Assembly (NCBI GenBank): GCA_027490485.1
Contig: JAIXYA010000115.1
Coordinates: forward strand, 1-11,036
DNA length: 11,036 nt
DNA from: Comamonadaceae bacterium
Lineage (GTDB): Bacteria; Pseudomonadota; Gammaproteobacteria; Burkholderiales; Burkholderiaceae_C
Direction: 5' to 3'
Shown here: positions 7,304-11,036 of the stretch, piece by piece
Position numbering within the stretch: the stretch's first letter is position 1
Layout: the number at the start of each line of letters is the position of its first letter
The notes under the pieces: generated by a model
What the model was told of the DNA's origin: nothing
What the model saw: the letters and a program-made list of their open reading frames with translations, nothing else
Database searches by the model: none
Program-made: the position numbers and the translations under genes

Positions 7304-7428
7304 GTATGCGCATGCACCGCAACCCCGTCGCATGGTTTGAAATTCATGTCGCAGATATGCAACGTGCCAAAGTTTTTGTCGCAGCTGTTTTCAATAAAGA
7401 TGTTGTTGAGCTGTATTCAATCACCTAA
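7300..7428 (+). pseudogene. Truncated VOC-family protein (N-terminal stub)
   Basis: The reading frame begins with ATG at 7300, overlapping the adaptor stop (ATGA), and encodes 42 residues before TAA at 7426-7428. The text NPVAWFEIHVADMQRAKVFVAAVF matches the first strand and helix of VOC proteins of the 'NPVxWFEIYVxDMxRAKxFYE' type, which normally run to about 120-140 residues. The second half of the fold is absent, and I find no continuation in other frames downstream, which turns AT-rich. The family's Tyr in the helix is replaced by Val. This is most simply a deletion remnant at the end of the operon. A translated small peptide is possible because the stop-start overlap is intact. An alternative start is ATG 7306 or 7312. 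Confidence 0.7.
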
Positions 7429-7502
7429 GTAGAGAGGATTGACAGCCATACATTTGTTTTTTTAAATCACTTAAATCATCTAAAGAAACAAAAAAGGATT
7501 TC

Positions 7503-7532
7503 TTGACGCAACATGTCAAATCCGTTAATAAT
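7503..7532 (+). promoter_or_regulatory. Candidate sigma70 promoter with operator-like palindrome
   Basis: TTGACG (7503-7508, 5 of 6 to the -35 consensus) is followed after 18 bases by AATAAT (7527-7532, 5 of 6 to the -10 consensus). The -35 box is part of an inverted repeat TTGAC-7-GTCAA (7503-7519), which could be bound by a regulator that blocks the promoter. Transcription would start near 7540, giving a leader of about 150 bases for the YkgJ-family gene. Similar AT-rich matches can arise by chance. Confidence 0.5.
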
Positions 7533-7573
7533 TATTCATGTTGTTGGTATGTGTTCACTACATAAGGAATTTT

Positions 7574-7608
7574 GGTTTGAACCCCTTGCAAGATGCTGAT
7601 TTCAAACC
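7574..7608 (+). repeat. Stem-loop in the leader of the YkgJ-family gene
   Basis: GGTTTGAA (7574-7581) pairs with TTCAAACC (7601-7608) across a 19-base loop that itself contains the palindrome CTTGCAAG. It lies between the candidate promoter and the GTG start, in a non-coding stretch (7429-7689) where I see no convincing gene. It could be a regulatory hairpin; no T-tract follows, so an ordinary terminator is unlikely. Confidence 0.35.
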
Positions 7609-7689
7609 TACCGAAGCTTGATGACACTTGTATTTGTTTGCCCCATGCGCACTTATTTGTCCGCACCATGTATCCCTCGGAGTTGATGC

Positions 7690-8148
7690 GTGTTGTTTGA
7701 CCACTGCGCCGAATGCCAGCGTTGCTGTAACGTTGAGTCGGGTTATCCCTCACTCGAAATCACCCTCACCCGAAAAGAAGAGAAGCGGTTTGGCAGCATT
7801 TGTATCCAAACCCAATGCGATCACCTTGGCCCTCAGGGTTGCTCCCTTGGTGAAGACAAACCTTTTGGGTGCACTCTTTATCCCCTGAGCTACAACCCCA
7901 ACAAGCAAAAATTTTATTTTGACGCTGACTGTCCTTTGATGGATGAATACATCGCAGGACTGGCTGACATCAACAGCGAAGCGTCTGCCCATATGGCCAA
8001 GGTCGAGCGCACTGTGGCCAAGCTTGAAGAGAAAGACCCTGTTTTTTTGCAGCAGAACTACGAGGTGGACAAGGCGTATTTCGACTTGAAAAAAATCACA
8101 CCCGAAAAAAGTAAATCTAAAAAATCAACACAAAAGGCAACACTATGA
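7690..8148 (+). CDS. YkgJ-family cysteine-cluster protein
   Basis: This 152-residue protein opens with the defining CxxCxxCC cluster (C6, C9, C12, C13 in HCAECQRCC). Further cysteines follow at C38, C43, C51 (GPQGCSLGEDKP), C61 (FGCTLYPLSY) and C81 (DADCPL), as in UPF0153/YkgJ proteins. These are presumed to bind zinc or an iron-sulfur cluster; the molecular role is not established. The C-terminal third is charged and helical and ends in a Lys/Ser-rich tail (about 137-152). Translation starts at GTG 7690, supported by GGAG at 7679-7682 seven bases upstream. An in-frame stop at 7684-7686 excludes anything longer. It overlaps the next gene by four bases (ATGA), so the two are translationally coupled and probably act in one process. 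Confidence 0.85.
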   Translation: MLFDHCAECQRCCNVESGYPSLEITLTRKEEKRFGSICIQTQCDHLGPQGCSLGEDKPFGCTLYPLSYNPNKQKFYFDADCPLMDEYIAGLADINSEASAHMAKVERTVAKLEEKDPVFLQQNYEVDKAYFDLKKITPEKSKSKKSTQKATL

Positions 8149-9053
8149 ATGGCACGCTTTACCAGTTCAAACCTGCGAACCTGTTTTCTTCTGCACCCAA
8201 GGTTCGGCATGTAGGCTACCAAAGTTGGACTGAGGACAATTTACTGGTTGAAAGCGACCACAACGATATTCTTTACTACACCACCCGTTGGGATGCCCTT
8301 TGCCCCTATATCAATGTCTCTGAGGAGATGCTCAATTTTGCACCGCGACCCTTCGTTGTGTATGCACTCCCCCCCGACAGCCCCTATGGTGTACCAATCA
8401 ACGACAAGTACGGTTTGGTCGACACCTTTGCAGAAGACTTCTGGTCTGAGGCACGTCGTGAACGCAAATTCCGCGAACTCGATAAGCAATACAAACATTT
8501 CACTTACACAGAAGAGCGCATTCCTGGCAATCAACTCACCATTGACGATATGTTCGAAATGGGGGGTGAGCACTTTGCCAACTACTGCATTGATGACCGC
8601 GAGGTAGAGGGCTTTGTCGACTACGTTCGTGACTTGGAAGTTTTGGTTTTAAGGATTCGCGACACAGAAGGCGAACTGGTGTTGACTGATGTCTCCATAT
8701 TGCTGCCAAAGTACAACCAGCTTTACGGAAGTTTTTGCCAATGGAACCGAGCCCATAAAAACCGTTCACCTGGTATTTATGCCTGTTTACAAGCTTGCCG
8801 CTGGGCGGCTAAAAATGGCTTGCGCTATTACAACCTTGGACCCGTTGATGACTACGGCTACAAGGCTTTGTTTGTGACGGACTTTGAACCTATTTATGCG
8901 ATGGCTCTGATTGACAAAGCACACCCCTTGGTCACAGATCCAACATCGCCTTTGGTCACTGACTTCAAACCCCATCAGTTCAACCAAATTTTCAGAGACG
9001 AACCCGCCGCTGCGCAAACCGATGACACCATGGTTTTGGCCATGGTGGGTTAA
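8145..9053 (+). CDS. Uncharacterised protein, GNAT-fold-like acyl/aminoacyl transferase
   Basis: This 302-residue protein has no signal peptide or membrane segment. The C-terminal half looks like a GNAT-type transferase: a VLVLRIRDTEGELVLTDVSI strand pair (about 167-187), a helix before and through AACRWAAKNG (about 215-225), then LRYYNLGPVDDYGYKALF (226-243). This recalls the 'YxNLG...YK..F' end of FemAB-, BioF2- and arginyl-transferase-like proteins. The Cys motifs of true arginyl-tRNA-protein transferases are not visible, so the donor (acyl-CoA or aminoacyl-tRNA) and acceptor are unknown. The N-terminal half (WDALCPY, FAEDFWSEARRERKFRELD) is not recognised. The ATG at 8145 overlaps the YkgJ-family stop. 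The gene ends 9 bases from the convergent SET gene. The fold assignment is inference from motif appearance. Confidence 0.6.
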   Translation: MNGTLYQFKPANLFSSAPKVRHVGYQSWTEDNLLVESDHNDILYYTTRWDALCPYINVSEEMLNFAPRPFVVYALPPDSPYGVPINDKYGLVDTFAEDFWSEARRERKFRELDKQYKHFTYTEERIPGNQLTIDDMFEMGGEHFANYCIDDREVEGFVDYVRDLEVLVLRIRDTEGELVLTDVSILLPKYNQLYGSFCQWNRAHKNRSPGIYACLQACRWAAKNGLRYYNLGPVDDYGYKALFVTDFEPIYAMALIDKAHPLVTDPTSPLVTDFKPHQFNQIFRDEPAAAQTDDTMVLAMVG

Positions 9054-9062
9054 GCTGGTTTT

Positions 9063-9482
9063 TTAGAAAAAGTGCTTCTCGCCGAAGCTGATGTCGTAAT
9101 CGATAAACAGTTCTTCACCTTCGGCGATTTTCCTCAGGCTTATCAGTACACCGGCTTTTTTAAACTTTAAATTCGGTTTTTTGGAGTGGTTGAGGTAGAC
9201 CGCCAAATCAAATGAATTGAGCCCAATGGTAGGGATTGACACTGTTTTTTTGTTGTAGAAGCAAAAGGTGTCGATTTGTTGGCGAACGCCCTTGGGTAAG
9301 TCTTTAATCAGCTTCTTATTAATATCCACCTCTTTAACGTTCAAGTAACTCTTGAGCGGGTGAATTCCTTTGGGAATAGATCGCACGGCAAACACGCCTA
9401 TGCCATGTACAGGTGAAACACCCAGTTTGCAATAAACCTCTTTTTTCAGGTGATCGATCAGTTTTTTTTGTGTGATGGGCAC
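9063..9482 (-). CDS. Small SET-domain protein (putative protein-lysine methyltransferase)
   Basis: This 139-residue protein consists almost entirely of a SET domain: VHGIGVFAVRSIPKG (25-39, the SAM-side loop), YLNHSKKPN (96-104, the NHS knot motif) and EGEELFIDYD (121-130, with the conserved Tyr129). The eukaryotic NHSCxPN cysteine is Lys here and no cysteine-rich pre- or post-SET region exists, as is common in bacterial SET proteins. Expected activity is SAM-dependent methylation of a lysine; the target is unknown. The start is GTG at 9482, with GGAG six bases upstream inside the end of the hydrolase gene, whose stop is 3 bases away, so co-transcription with the hydrolase is likely. It is lysine-rich and clearly AT-richer than its neighbours, which hints at horizontal acquisition. 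Confidence 0.83.
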   Translation of the reverse strand: MPITQKKLIDHLKKEVYCKLGVSPVHGIGVFAVRSIPKGIHPLKSYLNVKEVDINKKLIKDLPKGVRQQIDTFCFYNKKTVSIPTIGLNSFDLAVYLNHSKKPNLKFKKAGVLISLRKIAEGEELFIDYDISFGEKHFF

Positions 9483-9485
9483 TAT

Positions 9486-10790
9486 TTACTCCAATGCTTG
9501 GTAAACCAATTGTTTGACCATACGCCGATAGTATTGACGAATGGGACCAGGTGTTTGTGCCATTAATACACCGATAAGTTGCTCCTTCGGGTCTATCCAA
9601 AAGAAGGTACCGCCTGCACCTGCCCAAGCATAGTCTCCTTCGGAGCCAGCAACGCTGGCCATGCCGGCGCCTTGGCGTACCATGAACCCTAGGCCAAAGG
9701 TATAGCCTTGGACACCCATCAACAGTTCACCGGGTTGCAAAGGAGTGGCGACTTTGGGACCAAGGTGATCAGCGGTCATCAGCGCCACCGTACTTCTGCT
9801 GAGATAGCGTCGGCCATCCAAACTGCCACCATTGAGCAGCATCTGGCAAAACCGCAGGTAATCGTCAGCGGTGGTGCTCAGGCCCGCACCTCCGGAGTCA
9901 TTGCCCTGGACCTTGGTCACGTCCAGCATGGCAGGCATGGGCGCTTTGGTCAGCGGGTCTATGGCCAAGGCTTGTGCCAGTCGGTCTGCTTTGTTGGCGG
10001 GAACCACAAAGTGGGTGTCTTTCATACCCAAGGGTTTGATCAATTTTTCTTCGAGCAAACTGCCCAAAGGCTTCTTGCCCACCACCTCGAGTACCCTGCC
10101 AAGCAGGTCAGTGGACAATCCGTATTCCCAAGTGCTGCCAGGCTGCCATTGCAATGGGGCTTTGGCAAAAGCTTCGACTTGCTGTTCTGGGGTGAGCGTG
10201 ATCCACAAAGAAGGTGCTTCAGGAGCAAACAAACCGGCTTGCTGGTAAGCGCTTTTCATGCTGGGGGACCGCGTGAATTCAGCATAGGTCAGGCCAGAGG
10301 TATGGCGCAACAGGTCGTACACAGTGATTTGACGAACAGCATTCACGGTGGTGCTTGAGGCGTCTGCAGGGTTGGCCAAGACTTGCATATTGGCCAATGC
10401 GGGAAGAAATTTACCCACGGGGTCAGCCAGCTGCAGTTGACCTTCTTCGACCATCATCATGGCCAAGACCGAGACCATAGGCTTGGTCATCGAATAGGCT
10501 CGAAACAAACTGTCTCTTTTGAGCGGCTTGCCGCTGGCAGGGTCTTGCAAGCCAACCACCTCGGTATGCACCACAGCACCTTTGCGCGCAATCAACAAGA
10601 CCGCACCCGGCATACGCTTGGCATCGATTTCTGTCTGAATGACGGGACGAATGCGTGTCAGTCGCTCTGCCACCAAGCCCTTGGAAGCAGGTGAGGCAGC
10701 AGGCATATCGGCAGCAACCGCGAACCAAGGCAGCGCCAATGAAAGACTAACCATGCACAGCAAGCGTTTTGAAAATAATGGGTTCATCAT
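9486..10790 (-). CDS. Exported serine hydrolase (class C beta-lactamase / EstB-like)
   Basis: This 434-residue protein has an N-terminal signal peptide (basic 8-9, hydrophobic 10-23, AVAA at 24-27). The penicillin-binding-protein/beta-lactamase fold is shown by S100-M-T-K103 (SxxK, nucleophile and base) in FRAYSMTKPM, HTSGL (163-167), and the Tyr motif Y223-G-L-S in WEYGLSTDLLG. A Gly-rich block near the C-terminus (YAWAGAGGTFFWIDPKE) occupies the place of the KTG strand and fits EstB-type esterases better than true AmpC. It is likely a periplasmic esterase, transesterase or peptidase; antibiotic hydrolysis is not implied. Start ATG is at 10790 (a second ATG follows directly), with an AGGA-like site about 8 bases upstream. 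It follows the epimerase gene by 58 bases on the same strand. Confidence 0.9.
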   Translation of the reverse strand: MMNPLFSKRLLCMVSLSLALPWFAVAADMPAASPASKGLVAERLTRIRPVIQTEIDAKRMPGAVLLIARKGAVVHTEVVGLQDPASGKPLKRDSLFRAYSMTKPMVSVLAMMMVEEGQLQLADPVGKFLPALANMQVLANPADASSTTVNAVRQITVYDLLRHTSGLTYAEFTRSPSMKSAYQQAGLFAPEAPSLWITLTPEQQVEAFAKAPLQWQPGSTWEYGLSTDLLGRVLEVVGKKPLGSLLEEKLIKPLGMKDTHFVVPANKADRLAQALAIDPLTKAPMPAMLDVTKVQGNDSGGAGLSTTADDYLRFCQMLLNGGSLDGRRYLSRSTVALMTADHLGPKVATPLQPGELLMGVQGYTFGLGFMVRQGAGMASVAGSEGDYAWAGAGGTFFWIDPKEQLIGVLMAQTPGPIRQYYRRMVKQLVYQALE

Positions 10791-10848
10791 GGCGGGTCCT
10801 GGAAAAAAGTTGGGTAAGTTAGGGTGTGCTGGCTAGTCTAGGGGTATT

Positions 10849-11036
10849 TCAGGTCAGCGGGTCCCATGCCTCTAACCATTTCACAAAACGCTCCAGACCG
10901 GTATCCAAAGGGGTCTCGCGCCAGCTTCCCAGCATTTCCACCAATCGATCTTCACTGGCGCAGGTCAAGGGCACATCAGCTACCTGCATGGGTGCGTACT
11001 CGATGATGGGTTGACGCTTCAAATGGCCTGCCAGCA
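10849..11036 (-). CDS. NAD-dependent epimerase/dehydratase family protein, C-terminal end only
   Basis: Sixty-one residues plus a stop (10849-10851) are visible; the gene enters from the right edge. The stretch IIEYAPMQVADVP, then TCASEDRLVEMLGSW, then TPLDTGLERFVKWLEAW matches the C-terminal end of nucleotide-sugar epimerases of the UDP-glucuronate 4-epimerase type ('PMQPGDVPxTYAD...GxxPxTxxxxGxxxFVxWY'). These short-chain-dehydrogenase-fold enzymes act in surface polysaccharide synthesis. The Rossmann domain and catalytic residues lie outside the window, so the exact reaction cannot be assigned. Confidence 0.75.
   Translation of the reverse strand, partial: LAGHLKRQPIIEYAPMQVADVPLTCASEDRLVEMLGSWRETPLDTGLERFVKWLEAWDPLT

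Noticed and set aside
7538..7621. 27-codon reading frame in the leader of the YkgJ-family gene
   Set aside because: It has no ribosome binding site and overlaps the stem-loop; nothing in its sequence suggests a regulatory peptide.
9708..10358. Plus-strand 216-codon reading frame opposite the serine hydrolase
   Set aside because: The hydrolase on the other strand has a signal peptide and SxxK motif in the correct order; the plus frame is its shadow.
1..11036. CRISPR array, rRNA genes, insertion sequences or transposases
   Set aside because: No regularly spaced repeats, no rRNA-like sequence and no transposase-like protein are seen on either strand.

Overview
The window looks like a piece of a Gram-negative, probably betaproteobacterial (Burkholderiales, freshwater Comamonadaceae-like) chromosome. 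The grounds are moderate GC, a Cys-rich CWC protein, a DUF4174 protein, an RND tripartite-pump operon and family-level protein resemblance. The genus is a guess made from protein character alone.

Left end (1-874): the last part of an integrated genomic island. It carries the broken end of a methyltransferase of the kind that accompanies DNA phosphorothioation (Dnd) loci. About 230 bases of AT-rich non-coding DNA follow, with a perfect 17-base palindrome and a tandem 12-base repeat. The island ends at a 44-base fragment that is the 3' half of a tRNA with a CAT anticodon (anticodon loop, T arm, acceptor strand, CCA). The 5' half of the tRNA is missing. This is the usual appearance of the distal attachment site of an element inserted at a tRNA gene, so the intact tRNA and the rest of the island should lie to the left.

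Core-like genes (875-2192): a 66-residue cysteine-rich CWC protein on +, then on - a secreted DUF4174 protein and a glyoxalase-fold (VOC) protein.

Efflux operon (2374-7428, +): a BCP-like peroxiredoxin with an insertion and no usual resolving cysteine, a 1067-residue RND permease, its periplasmic adaptor (8-base overlap with the permease), and a 42-codon stub of a second VOC protein (ATGA overlap with the adaptor). No outer-membrane channel gene is present, so the pump would have to borrow a TolC-type protein.

YkgJ/acyltransferase pair (7503-9053, +): a sigma70-like promoter with an operator-like palindrome, a leader of about 150 bases with a hairpin, a 9-cysteine YkgJ-family protein starting at GTG, and an overlapping gene for a GNAT-fold-like transferase of unknown substrate.

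Right end (9063-11036, -): reading leftward from the right edge, the C-terminus of a sugar-nucleotide epimerase/dehydratase, an exported class-C-beta-lactamase-fold serine hydrolase, and a small SET-domain protein starting at GTG only 3 bases after the hydrolase stop. The SET gene ends 9 bases from the convergent acyltransferase gene.

The most interesting points are the tRNA-bounded island end with its frameshifted Dnd-associated methyltransferase, the uncharacterised YkgJ-acyltransferase pair next to a bacterial SET protein, and the unusual peroxiredoxin-RND operon. I see no complete new defence system inside this window.
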